NCBI GenBank assembly: GCA_017998095.1
Contig: JAGODU010000113.1
Coordinates: 1 to 12,762, forward strand
DNA: 12,762 nt
Source of the DNA: Prolixibacteraceae bacterium
Lineage (GTDB): Bacteria > Bacteroidota > Bacteroidia > Bacteroidales > Prolixibacteraceae
Reading direction: 5' to 3'
Positions 5,979-12,762 of this stretch are shown one piece after another. The notes beneath the pieces were generated by a model. It saw only the letters and a program-made list of their open reading frames with translations, was not told the DNA's origin and searched no databases. The first letter of the stretch is position 1, and each line of letters opens with the position of its first letter. The position numbers and the translations under genes were made by a program.

Positions 5979-7211
5979 ATGAACTTAAAAGCAAAACATT
6001 ATTGTCTTATTATATCACTTATAATTACTTTTCATGTAAATCCTGTCGTCACTTCAGGGTGTACCATTTTTTCCTTGTCAGACTCTACTAAGTCTTTGAT
6101 GGGTAATTCAGAAGATTACATGGAGGAAGGATATATGACGGTTGTAAATAAAAACTCACAGGATTTTGGCGTAATAACATTTTCATTTTCCAATAAATGG
6201 GTTCAGGGCGGGGTAAATGGGTATGGGCTTGCTATTGACGGCACCGGGGCAATTAATGAAATGGGCATGGTTTCTGATTCAACCCTTAAAGATTTGCCCC
6301 CGGCAGAGAATATTGTTGAATTAATCCTGAAAAAATGTAAGAACACTAATGAAGCCATTGAGTTGTGTAAGAAATATAATCTCCCTGTTTTGAAATACGG
6401 GCACATGATGTTTGCTGATTCATCGGGAAATTCAGCTATAGTAGTTCTTGATAAGGAGGGGCACACTCAATTTTTAAAGAAAGAAGGCAGCTATCAGTTG
6501 CTTACCAACTTTGATCCCTTGAATCCGGAAGTGGGGTTTTATCCTTGCTGGCGTTATGATACTGCAAATACAATGCTGCCTCATCTTGCTGTCAGTGAAT
6601 GGAATGCTGCTGAAGTATTAAACGCAGTAAGGCAGGAGGGGTGCATTAAAACCCATTACGGTAACGTATATGATTGCAAAAACAAAAGGTTCCTGTTCTT
6701 TCGGAATCTTGACTATACTCAATCATTGGTTTTTAATATTGAAGAATTGCTAAATGGAGATGAGTTTCGTATTAAAGTAAAGACTTTACCGAAGCTGGAA
6801 CAGTTTACATATCCTGCCGGAAATTCAATAATTGAAAACGGCAGTAATTCTGTTTCATTTGAAGCAATGGAAGGTGATTATAAGTTGATAATGTCAAGAT
6901 CAGAAAACTTTGAAAACCCTGTTGTTTATCCGTTATTGTTTGCTGATAAAGAAAAAGCATCATTGGGATTATTCTTTTTCATTTGTTTGTTATTATTTAT
7001 TCCGGGGAAAAAGATTAAAGTAGTTTCGTTGGCAATGCTAATGGTTGTTTCGGTTTCATGCAAAAAGGATTTTGACCTGTTTCAACCTTTAAAAAAATAT
7101 AAAGCACAAATCACTGTAAATGAAACCGGGAGATGGTATTGGAAGATTGAAGGGAAAACAAAATCAGGATACAATATCTCGACTAAGCCATTGTATTTCA
7201 CTATAAAATAA
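5979..7211 (+). CDS. Ntn-type cysteine hydrolase (C45 / linear amide C-N hydrolase-like) with C-terminal membrane hairpin
   Basis: This 410-residue protein starts with a hydrophobic signal segment (about 8-25) followed by TSG/CTIFSL. C28 is the predicted N-terminal nucleophile exposed by processing, as in choloylglycine hydrolase and acyl-CoA:6-APA acyltransferase-like (peptidase C45) enzymes. MGNSEDYM (41-48) sits where relatives have the GRNxDW-type segment, and LLTNF (174-178) matches the conserved TN motif. The catalytic domain spans about 28-270. From about 285 a beta-sandwich-like region begins (SVSFEAMEGDYKLIMSRSENF). It is interrupted by two hydrophobic segments (about 328-342 and 347-360) flanking KKIK, and it resumes at about 374 with YKAQITVNETGRWYWKIEGK to the end. 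The two segments would form a membrane hairpin returning the tail to the periplasm. SVSCKK at 358-363 superficially resembles a lipobox. The amide substrate is unknown, and neighbours give no clear pathway. Confidence 0.75.
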   Translation: MNLKAKHYCLIISLIITFHVNPVVTSGCTIFSLSDSTKSLMGNSEDYMEEGYMTVVNKNSQDFGVITFSFSNKWVQGGVNGYGLAIDGTGAINEMGMVSDSTLKDLPPAENIVELILKKCKNTNEAIELCKKYNLPVLKYGHMMFADSSGNSAIVVLDKEGHTQFLKKEGSYQLLTNFDPLNPEVGFYPCWRYDTANTMLPHLAVSEWNAAEVLNAVRQEGCIKTHYGNVYDCKNKRFLFFRNLDYTQSLVFNIEELLNGDEFRIKVKTLPKLEQFTYPAGNSIIENGSNSVSFEAMEGDYKLIMSRSENFENPVVYPLLFADKEKASLGLFFFICLLLFIPGKKIKVVSLAMLMVVSVSCKKDFDLFQPLKKYKAQITVNETGRWYWKIEGKTKSGYNISTKPLYFTIK

Positions 7212-7216
7212 ATAAA

Positions 7217-7245
7217 AAAGCGAAACCTTTTTTAAGCTTCGCCTT
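7217..7245 (-). terminator. Rho-independent terminator for tRNA-Leu
   Basis: On the minus strand, GCGAA (7242-7238) pairs with TTCGC (7224-7220). The stem is extended by a G-U and two A-U pairs, and the run TTTTTT follows. It lies 8 nt beyond the tRNA 3' end and is correctly oriented to end that transcript. On the plus strand the hairpin has no T tract after it, so it is a weaker candidate for ending the hydrolase gene that stops at 7211. Confidence 0.7.
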
Positions 7246-7252
7246 GCACCTG

Positions 7253-7336
7253 TGCCCAAAACAGGACTCGAACCTGCACGCCATTGCTGACACTAGTCCC
7301 TGAAACTAGCACGTCTACCAATTCCGCCATTTGGGC
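7253..7336 (-). tRNA. tRNA-Leu (anticodon CAG)
   Basis: The minus strand folds as a class II tRNA of 84 nt. The acceptor stem is GCCCAAA with TTTGGGC and discriminator A. The D arm contains AATTGGTAGA. The anticodon stem CTAGT/ACTAG encloses the loop TTCAGGG, so the anticodon is CAG, reading CUG leucine codons. A long variable arm is present, and the T arm is GCAGG-TTCGAGT-CCTGT. The long variable arm and anticodon agree on leucine. CCA is not encoded (the genome continues CAGG), so it must be added by a nucleotidyltransferase. A terminator lies directly downstream. Confidence 0.95.
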
Positions 7337-7384
7337 TTTGAGCTTGCAAATATAGGAAAAAATAATTTTCACCAAGTGAATCTT

Positions 7385-8278
7385 TTAAATAACCTGTTTT
7401 TTTCTGTAATATGCCGGAGACACTCCCGTTATCCTTCGAAAAACTTTGCTGAAGTGCTGCCTTTCACTGAATCCGCACTTCTCTGATATTGACTCTATCG
7501 AATCATTGGAATTGTGCATCATCAATACTGCTTTTTCTATTCTCTTTTGCTGTACGAACTGTTGTAGGGTTGTTCCGGTATATGATTTGAAAAGTCTCAG
7601 GAATGAATTAGCTGACATGGTTTCCTGCCGTGCAAGAAAATCATTGCTTAGCGATTCGGGATAATGGCGATCTATGAAGTTAATTGTTCTTATAACCCGA
7701 TGATCAATATTTCTTTTCTTCCATTGCTCAACCGGTATTTTCGATAACAAAAGGAGGATTAGAAGGTAGATTCTCATCGTGACATCAAAGTCAAGATCTG
7801 TATTGTTTTGAATAAGAGATAGTCGGACATTATCGGTGAGATCCTTTATCTGATTGTCAGTTTCGAATTCATAAATTCCGGAATGTAAAGTATCGAATTG
7901 AAATCCAAGGTTAAAGTGAATAAAAAGGTGATCAACCATTTCAAGTTCCTTCAGGTGTGCCAGTTCTTCTTCCGATTCAATACGGTTGCCGCTAAGCTTT
8001 TCTTTACTACTGCTTCTCAGAGATGTTGAAAAAGGAGTGTAGGGTGGAATGAGAACTATTTTTTCAGCATTCAGGTTTACCTTCCTGCCTTCATAGCTGA
8101 CAACTGCTCCCTCTCTGGTATTGTAGTAAAGCCGCCAGAAAGGAAACGACAGATTGTTAAATTCCCATTCATATAGTTTCCAATATCGGCAACAATGAAC
8201 TTTAAAGCTTATATCTGTAAAATGTTGCTTAATGCCTGAAGGATCGATCTTTGCATCATCGGCTGATTTCCATCCCAT
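7385..8278 (-). CDS. AraC-family transcriptional regulator (probable fucose/deoxysugar regulator)
   Basis: This 297-residue regulator has an N-terminal cupin-like ligand-binding region (about 25-100, with EGRKVNLNAEKIVLIPPYTPF typical of the arabinose-binding fold). The C-terminal AraC/XylS DNA-binding domain (about 193-295) has a first helix-turn-helix in SNDFLARQETMSANSFLRLF. A second helix-turn-helix region is IESISEKCGFSERQHFSKVF, followed by the family signature RRITGVSPAYYRK. It is divergent from the fucose isomerase gene with 121 nt between the two start codons, the usual layout for a regulator that senses the sugar or a pathway intermediate and activates the operon. The bound inducer is an inference. 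The start MGWKSADD at 8278 is the first in-frame methionine. Confidence 0.88.
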   Translation of the reverse strand: MGWKSADDAKIDPSGIKQHFTDISFKVHCCRYWKLYEWEFNNLSFPFWRLYYNTREGAVVSYEGRKVNLNAEKIVLIPPYTPFSTSLRSSSKEKLSGNRIESEEELAHLKELEMVDHLFIHFNLGFQFDTLHSGIYEFETDNQIKDLTDNVRLSLIQNNTDLDFDVTMRIYLLILLLLSKIPVEQWKKRNIDHRVIRTINFIDRHYPESLSNDFLARQETMSANSFLRLFKSYTGTTLQQFVQQKRIEKAVLMMHNSNDSIESISEKCGFSERQHFSKVFRRITGVSPAYYRKKQVI

Positions 8279-8302
8279 AATTGCTGATGTTAGTTACAGA
8301 CA

Positions 8303-8318
8303 CAAAATAGTTATTTTG
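8303..8318. promoter_or_regulatory. Perfect inverted repeat CAAAATA-GT-TATTTTG in the divergent intergenic region
   Basis: The 7-bp arms are perfectly complementary around a 2-nt centre. On the minus strand the right-hand arm places TATTTTG 20 nt after a TTG (complement of 8330-8332). That is one base short of the Bacteroidota TAnnTTTG promoter element, so the palindrome may combine a -7 box for the araC-type gene with an operator. The sequence is AT-rich, so chance symmetry is possible. Confidence 0.4.
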
Positions 8319-8343
8319 AATAAAGGCATCAAGAAATATCAGG

Positions 8344-8387
8344 ATTAATTTTAGGGACGAACAAATATTGAACGGATATTAATTTTA
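8344..8387 (+). promoter_or_regulatory. Direct repeat ATTAATTTTA upstream of fucI, candidate regulator sites
   Basis: ATTAATTTTA occurs at 8344-8353 and again at 8378-8387, 34 nt apart, each closely preceded by GG (CAGG and CGGAT contexts). The second copy is 12 nt before the fucI start codon and resembles a TAnnTTTG -7 element with one mismatch. AraC-family activators bind direct repeats near the promoter, so these may be binding sites. The spacing is about three helical turns, which would put both copies on the same face. No binding evidence exists. Confidence 0.4.
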
Positions 8388-8399
8388 AAGCATAGTATT

Positions 8400-10115
8400 A
8401 TGGGAAGTGCAATACGTTTATCTGAAAACAAAAATGAAAAGATCAGCAGGTCGATAGTCATCGGAGTATGTGCAACTTGTGACCCGAGAGTTGATGAAGA
8501 TTCAAGGTTGAGAACACAAAACATTGTAGAGATGATTGCAGATCATCTTCAGACAAATGTGTACACTCCTTCCGAAGATAAGGTCAGGGTTGTATGGACT
8601 CCGGTTCTTATTTACAGTGAAACCGATGCCGACATTGTTGCCCGTCAGTTTAAGAAAGAAGGTGTTAGTATTATTGTTTGCACTCCCGATACATGGGCTT
8701 TCCCGCAGCTTACTCTTATGAGTCTGATGGCACATTTTCCGATAGAAACTCCACTCAATATCACTTGCGGCAATAGTGCTCCAAAGCCGGGTGTAGTATT
8801 TGCACAGGCAGTAAACGGCGCATTTGCACAGCAGGGCAGATTAACACATTTGAACATTGGTAACTGGGATGATCGCGGGTTGCGGCCCGCGATTACACCG
8901 GCTACTCTTCAGAACCTTGTTGACTGGGCTTTTGCAGCAGTAACTTATGTCGGGCTTAAAGGACGTCGAGTTGTGTGTTTTGGCCACGACTCCATGGGAA
9001 TGGAAACCGCTTTGACACATGTAAATGCTACGCGGGAGACTTTCGGTCTTGAAGTGACAAGGCTCGATATGAAACTTCTTTCTGATAAGCTGCGCAAGTC
9101 CGATTACGATAAAGAGGAGTTGAAGGCTTTGAGAGCCTGGGTCGATAAATATGTCAGCAAGGTTGATGTGTCGCACCAGAATGGTAGTGAGAACCTCAAT
9201 AAGTCGCTTGCCATGTATCTGATTATGCGCGATTTGCTTAAGGAGCTGAACGCAGCAGGCGGAGCCTTTATGAATCAGCTGGAGTGGGGTAGCGACCCGA
9301 GAGGAATACCTGAGCCGATATGCGATATGGCAGAATCGCTTTTCAATTCAACCTTCGATCATAACGGTCAGAAGAAGGTTGTCCCCTTTGGTACAGAAGC
9401 CGATATGCAGGGAACGCTGACCATGTTGTTCAAGACCTGGCTGACAGGAGGGAATCCTCCTTTGTTTATGGACTTCAGGAAAGTATGGGAACCCTGGGAA
9501 ATAACAGAAAGGGCAAGGGATCTTGGAATAAAAGTTAATGGCGATGAGATATGGGCATTGAAAGGTCTGGTAGATGGTGACAACTCCGGATCGGCAAGTC
9601 TTAACTGGGCAGGGGTACCCGGAGAATCGATGGAAAGCCTGCTCAAGAAAGTGCAGATGCCGGGTGCTGAGCTGTATTATTTTGCCGGAGGGGGAAATAG
9701 TGTTTCATTTATTTCTCCCGGAGGGATAAAAGGAATTGCAAGCCGGTTGACATATAGTCATTTAACAGGAATGTTCAGTTTGATATGGGATGAAGCAGAA
9801 ACAATTGATATTCCTGAAAAGCTTACTAAATTTGTATCACAAAGTTCAAACGAAACATGGCCGCATAGCTGGATAGTTCCCAAATATGCCACGATGACTG
9901 AATACAAGCAGTTTGCTCCGGCAAATCATTTTCATATGACATGGGGATTAAAGCCGTCGGTATTACAATATTGGATGGATCTTGCCAATGTTATGTCGGT
10001 AACGCCATGGCAGGCACGACCATCATTTATTGAAGGGACAGACCGTCCGCAGCCATTATTCTTCCTGATCAACGGAGGTGAGAACTTAGCAAAGAAATTA
10101 AGGGCTAAAAGATAA
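8400..10115 (+). CDS. fucI: L-fucose isomerase
   Basis: This 571-residue cytoplasmic isomerase converts L-fucose to L-fuculose; homologues also act on D-arabinose. It needs Mn2+ and is typically hexameric. Residues 17-190 form the N-terminal domains, with IGVCATCDPRVDEDSR, CTPDTWAFPQ and NIGNWDDRGLRPAI matching FucI. The metal-binding set known from E. coli FucI (E337, D361, H528) corresponds to E333 in GTEADMQGT, D358 in LFMDFRKV and one of the histidines in NHFHMTWG (H510 or H512). The length is slightly below the 591 residues of E. coli FucI. It is the first gene of a plus-strand operon, with the kinase starting 2 nt after its stop, and it is divergent from an AraC-type regulator. No lesion is seen. 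The FucI family call is firm; the in vivo sugar is inferred. Confidence 0.95.
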   Translation: MGSAIRLSENKNEKISRSIVIGVCATCDPRVDEDSRLRTQNIVEMIADHLQTNVYTPSEDKVRVVWTPVLIYSETDADIVARQFKKEGVSIIVCTPDTWAFPQLTLMSLMAHFPIETPLNITCGNSAPKPGVVFAQAVNGAFAQQGRLTHLNIGNWDDRGLRPAITPATLQNLVDWAFAAVTYVGLKGRRVVCFGHDSMGMETALTHVNATRETFGLEVTRLDMKLLSDKLRKSDYDKEELKALRAWVDKYVSKVDVSHQNGSENLNKSLAMYLIMRDLLKELNAAGGAFMNQLEWGSDPRGIPEPICDMAESLFNSTFDHNGQKKVVPFGTEADMQGTLTMLFKTWLTGGNPPLFMDFRKVWEPWEITERARDLGIKVNGDEIWALKGLVDGDNSGSASLNWAGVPGESMESLLKKVQMPGAELYYFAGGGNSVSFISPGGIKGIASRLTYSHLTGMFSLIWDEAETIDIPEKLTKFVSQSSNETWPHSWIVPKYATMTEYKQFAPANHFHMTWGLKPSVLQYWMDLANVMSVTPWQARPSFIEGTDRPQPLFFLINGGENLAKKLRAKR

Positions 10116-10117
10116 AA

Positions 10118-11521
10118 ATGGATAAATATTCATGTCTGGCCATCGACATGGGAGCCGGAAGCATACGGATAGTGCAGGGCATCTTCGACGAGAAGCTGAC
10201 TTTGCATGAAGTATATCGTTTCGACAATAAGATTGAGTATAGAAATGGCCACGACAGGTGGGATATTCAAAAGATTACTGATGGGATAAAGTTTGGAATC
10301 AGCAAAGCATTAAGAGAATCGGAAGTTAAGATCAGCAGTATTGGCATTGATTCATGGGGTGTCGATTTTGTACTTGTGGGCAAGGATGGCAAACCTGTTG
10401 AAGACCCGGTTTCTTATCGTGATTCGAGAACTGAAGGGATGAAGGAGCTTTGGGAGCAATATATGAGTCAGTTTGAAACGTTCAGGCTTACAGGCATCAA
10501 CTACAATATTTTCAATACCTTATATCAACTTTTAAGTTTAAAGGATTCTATTCAGCTAAAAGCGACTGAAAAAATACTCTTTATGGCAAGCTATATCGGG
10601 TATGTGCTTACAGGTAAGGCAGTAAACGAACTTACGCTGGCAGCTACAAGTCAGATGCTCGATTGTAAAAACATGAAGTGGGATCCGGATATTTTGGACT
10701 TTCCGGGTTTGATGCATAAATTCCCGGGTCAACCGGTAAAGACCGGGTTTTCTTTAGGATATTACAATTCGGGAGCTGATTATAATCCTGAGGTAATTAC
10801 AGTGGCCGGTCATGATACAGCAAGTGCAGTTGCTGCCATTCCGTTTGAAAGTGAAAACTGTGCTTTCATATCAACAGGTACCTGGTGCATTATGGGTGTT
10901 CTGTCTGACAAGGCATTTACCAACAGGGAATCGTTTGAAGCAGGCATTACGAATGAAATAACAGCATCGGGGAAGTTCAGGCCTTCAAAAAATCTCATGG
11001 GCTTTTGGCTATTGCAGCAGTTAAGGGTGTCGTTCGGTTCGAAGAACACTTTTGCTGAAATAGAAGGAATGGCATCTGGGGCTGTATTGCAAGATATTAC
11101 CATCGATACCGCTGATCCGTTGTTCTATAATCCGGAGTGCATGAAAAAGGCTTTCGATGAATATCTTCAAAGGAAATATAATTTGAAACCGGCAACTGAA
11201 GGAGAATATTACCGTTGTGCATATGATAGTCTGGTGGTGTCGTTTCATGCTAATCTTCAACAGTTTGAAAGCTTTAACGGGAAGCCGTTTGATTGTATTC
11301 ATATTACAGGAGGAGGTTCACAGTCGGAATTACTTTGCAGTCTGCTGGCCGCTAAAGCTAAAACAACTATAATTGCAGGTCCTGTTGAAGGGGCAGCAGC
11401 GGGCAACATATTAGTGCAGGCACGAGCTATGGGATTTTTAAGTTCCGACAGTGAAATAAAAAGTATAATTAAGAAATCATTTGATGTTAAGGTATATAAA
11501 CCGGAAAATGATGCTTATTGA
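10118..11521 (+). CDS. rhaB: FGGY-family kinase, rhamnulokinase type (probable L-fuculokinase)
   Basis: This 467-residue kinase would phosphorylate the ketose made by the preceding isomerase at O1 using ATP. The FGGY fold is clear: an N-terminal ATPase loop DMGAGSIRI (10-18), DSWGVDFVLV, the YRDSRT segment, GINYNIFNTLYQL, GHDTASAV with predicted catalytic base D233, and ITGGGSQSELLCSLLAAKA near the C-terminus. The pattern of these motifs is closer to rhamnulokinase (RhaB) than to classical E. coli FucK. Because the adjacent isomerase is FucI, the physiological substrate is more likely L-fuculose than L-rhamnulose; that is inference from context. The start lies 2 nt after the fucI stop, implying co-transcription. 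The aldolase follows 50 nt downstream. Confidence 0.88.
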   Translation: MDKYSCLAIDMGAGSIRIVQGIFDEKLTLHEVYRFDNKIEYRNGHDRWDIQKITDGIKFGISKALRESEVKISSIGIDSWGVDFVLVGKDGKPVEDPVSYRDSRTEGMKELWEQYMSQFETFRLTGINYNIFNTLYQLLSLKDSIQLKATEKILFMASYIGYVLTGKAVNELTLAATSQMLDCKNMKWDPDILDFPGLMHKFPGQPVKTGFSLGYYNSGADYNPEVITVAGHDTASAVAAIPFESENCAFISTGTWCIMGVLSDKAFTNRESFEAGITNEITASGKFRPSKNLMGFWLLQQLRVSFGSKNTFAEIEGMASGAVLQDITIDTADPLFYNPECMKKAFDEYLQRKYNLKPATEGEYYRCAYDSLVVSFHANLQQFESFNGKPFDCIHITGGGSQSELLCSLLAAKAKTTIIAGPVEGAAAGNILVQARAMGFLSSDSEIKSIIKKSFDVKVYKPENDAY

Positions 11522-11571
11522 TAACTTATATATAGATTTGAGAAAAATATAACTGATTGTTACAAAAAACA

Positions 11572-12366
11572 ATGTCGATAATAAACTCACAAGTAAATTC
11601 ACATATAGAAGCCATAAAGGAAGTCGCCGGTTACCTTTGGGAAAAGGGATGGGCAGAGCGTAACGGAGGCAATATTTCAGCCGACCTTACCGGAATAGTT
11701 ACTGAAACAGAATTTGAAAAGGGAAGTCGGTATTTAAGTGCTGAACTTCCTGAAGAATCGGCAAATATGATACTCTTTGTCACAGGTACAGGAAAGAGGT
11801 TGAGGGACTTACGCACCAGAGCTGAAATGGTATCTTGTATAATAGCAATAGATGCTCAAGCCAAAGGTTATAATATTATTTGGGGTGGAGAAGAAAATCA
11901 GGGATTCAGGCCAACAAGTGAATTCATCTCACATATATCAATACATCTTTATAACAGGTCAAAAGGTAACGGACATCGTTGCGTTGTTCACACACATCCT
12001 ATAGAACTTATTGCCATTAGTCATCACCCGGTATTAGGAAATAACGAGATGAAGCTTAACAGGGTACTGTGGAGCATGCTTCCTGAAATAAGGGTTTTCG
12101 TGCCAAAGGGAATTGCAATTGCAGAATATTTATTGCCGGGCAGTAAAGAGTTGGCTGAATTAACAGTAAAGCGACTTGAAGGCCGGGATGTAATATTATG
12201 GAGCAAGCACGGTGCATTATCATCGGGCAGAGATGCCCTGGAAGCATTCGATTATATCGATGTGGCAAATAAGGGAGCGATGATTTATCTTAAGTGTTTA
12301 CAGGCAGGATTCACTCCTGAAGGCTTATCAGATGAAGAACTAAAAGGACTAGAAGTCTTTATTTGA
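11572..12366 (+). CDS. rhaD: Class II aldolase, rhamnulose-1-phosphate/fuculose-1-phosphate type
   Basis: This 264-residue zinc-dependent aldolase would split the ketose-1-phosphate from the kinase into dihydroxyacetone phosphate and L-lactaldehyde. GWAERNGGNIS (26-36) is the phosphate-binding signature. The residues known in E. coli RhaD (E117, H141, H143, H212) align with E117 in PTSEF, H140 and H142 in HTHP, and H213 in WSKHGA. The length (RhaD 274 residues, FucA about 215), the long insert after residue 40 and IIWGGEE all favour the RhaD type over FucA. The frame opens at a TTG at 11557, but ATG 11572 is preferred because the alignment begins there. It is the last gene of the isomerase-kinase-aldolase operon; a lactaldehyde reductase and a sugar permease are not in the window. 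The exact substrate is uncertain. Confidence 0.9.
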   Translation: MSIINSQVNSHIEAIKEVAGYLWEKGWAERNGGNISADLTGIVTETEFEKGSRYLSAELPEESANMILFVTGTGKRLRDLRTRAEMVSCIIAIDAQAKGYNIIWGGEENQGFRPTSEFISHISIHLYNRSKGNGHRCVVHTHPIELIAISHHPVLGNNEMKLNRVLWSMLPEIRVFVPKGIAIAEYLLPGSKELAELTVKRLEGRDVILWSKHGALSSGRDALEAFDYIDVANKGAMIYLKCLQAGFTPEGLSDEELKGLEVFI

Positions 12367-12599
12367 AAATTTCTTGCTTCGATTTAACATTTTTTAAGAA
12401 TTTTCACGAATTATTGTTAGGTGAATTGAATTAGTTTTTGAAACTTTGGCGAATTATTAAAAAAATGCATTTATAAACGGTTAGTTATGTAACGAACATG
12501 TTTGCGGTCAGTCACAAACAAATATCAATTGTAAATTGGTGTAACCCAAGATACGGCATGTGAGTTCCATACGACAATTAAAAAATAAATTATTTACGT
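12367..12599. other. Intergenic region between aldolase gene and outer-membrane protein gene
   Basis: This 233-nt stretch is AT-rich and contains no coding frame I can support. I find no strong hairpin with a T tract ending the aldolase transcript and no perfect TTG-N20-TAnnTTTG promoter. The closest -7 candidate is CATGTTTG near 12498-12505, with one mismatch. The promoter for the downstream gene probably lies in the second half. Confidence 0.4.
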
Positions 12600-12762
12600 A
12601 TGAAAAAAATCTTTCTTGTTGTAATAACATTACTTGCGATGACAGTATCAGTCTATTCCCAGAAAAATTTCTCTTTAGGTGTATATGGTGGATATGACTA
12701 CAATATGAATCATTTGGGAGGCTTAACCAACTTTACAAATAAGACTCCCGACTTTAGTATTG
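12600..12762 (+). CDS. Outer-membrane beta-barrel protein, N-terminal part (runs off right edge)
   Basis: The first 54 codons are visible. They begin MKKIFLVVITLLAMTVSVYS, a classical signal peptide with predicted cleavage VYS/QKN. The mature start KNFSLGVYGGYDYNMNHLGG is an alternating hydrophobic/glycine pattern typical of the first strands of Bacteroidota outer-membrane beta-barrel proteins. The function is not identifiable from this fragment. A 233-nt gap separates it from the sugar operon, so it is probably transcribed separately. Confidence 0.7.
   Translation, partial: MKKIFLVVITLLAMTVSVYSQKNFSLGVYGGYDYNMNHLGGLTNFTNKTPDFSI

Noticed and set aside
7253..7336. tRNA-Leu as an integration site for a mobile element
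   Set aside because: I found no duplicate of the tRNA 3' end, no integrase gene and no phage genes in the window.
8841..9176. 111-residue minus-strand ORF within fucI
   Set aside because: It is antisense to strongly conserved fucI coding sequence, without motif or start context; shadow frame.
11557..11571. TTG start for the aldolase
   Set aside because: ATG at 11572 is only 15 nt downstream and fits the family N-terminus; the extra residues MLQKT add nothing recognisable.
1..12762. CRISPR array or complete insertion sequence
   Set aside because: No regularly spaced direct repeats and no transposase or integrase coding sequence were found on either strand.

Overview
The window looks like a chromosomal or metagenomic contig from a member of the Bacteroidota, probably a Bacteroidales-type organism. 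It is AT-rich, and its genes start without strong Shine-Dalgarno sequences. One promoter fits the Bacteroidota form (TTG, about 20 nt, TAnnTTTG). Other pointers are a secreted five-domain GH2 enzyme, an outer-membrane barrel with a Bacteroidota-style signal peptide, and a FucI plus RhaB-like kinase plus RhaD-like aldolase set.

Region 1 (1-1732) is a cluster of toxin-antitoxin remnants. It holds the 3' part of a HepT (HEPN) toxin gene with a one-base frameshift. A decayed ParD/ParE pair follows on the minus strand: ParD has an in-frame TGA, and ParE has lost its start codon and its distal two thirds. About 190 nt of palindrome-containing noncoding DNA adjoins them. Then comes an apparently intact DUF1778 antitoxin/GNAT toxin pair (TacA/TacT type) with its own promoter and an inverted-repeat operator. 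None of the decayed genes in this region had been called as ORFs; they were recognised by translating through the lesions.

Region 2 (1838-7211) carries a secreted LacZ-type GH2 beta-galactosidase, a DODA/YgiD-type extradiol dioxygenase gene interrupted by a single in-frame TAG, and an N-terminal-nucleophile (cysteine) hydrolase. The hydrolase has an unusual C-terminal region in which two hydrophobic segments split what looks like a beta-sandwich domain.

Region 3 (7213-7336, minus strand) is a tRNA-Leu (anticodon CAG) followed by a rho-independent terminator.

Region 4 (7385-12366) is a deoxysugar catabolic locus. An AraC-family regulator is divergent from an operon encoding L-fucose isomerase, a rhamnulokinase-type FGGY kinase (2 nt downstream) and a class II aldolase closest to rhamnulose-1-phosphate aldolase. 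Together they would convert L-fucose, or a related 6-deoxysugar, to dihydroxyacetone phosphate and lactaldehyde. No permease or lactaldehyde reductase is inside the window.

Region 5 (12367-12762) is an intergenic stretch and the start of an outer-membrane beta-barrel gene that runs off the right edge.

The main surprise is the density of lesions in the left part (HepT, ParD, ParE, DODA) against the intact sugar operon on the right. I see no CRISPR array, complete insertion sequence, phage gene or clearly new defence system.
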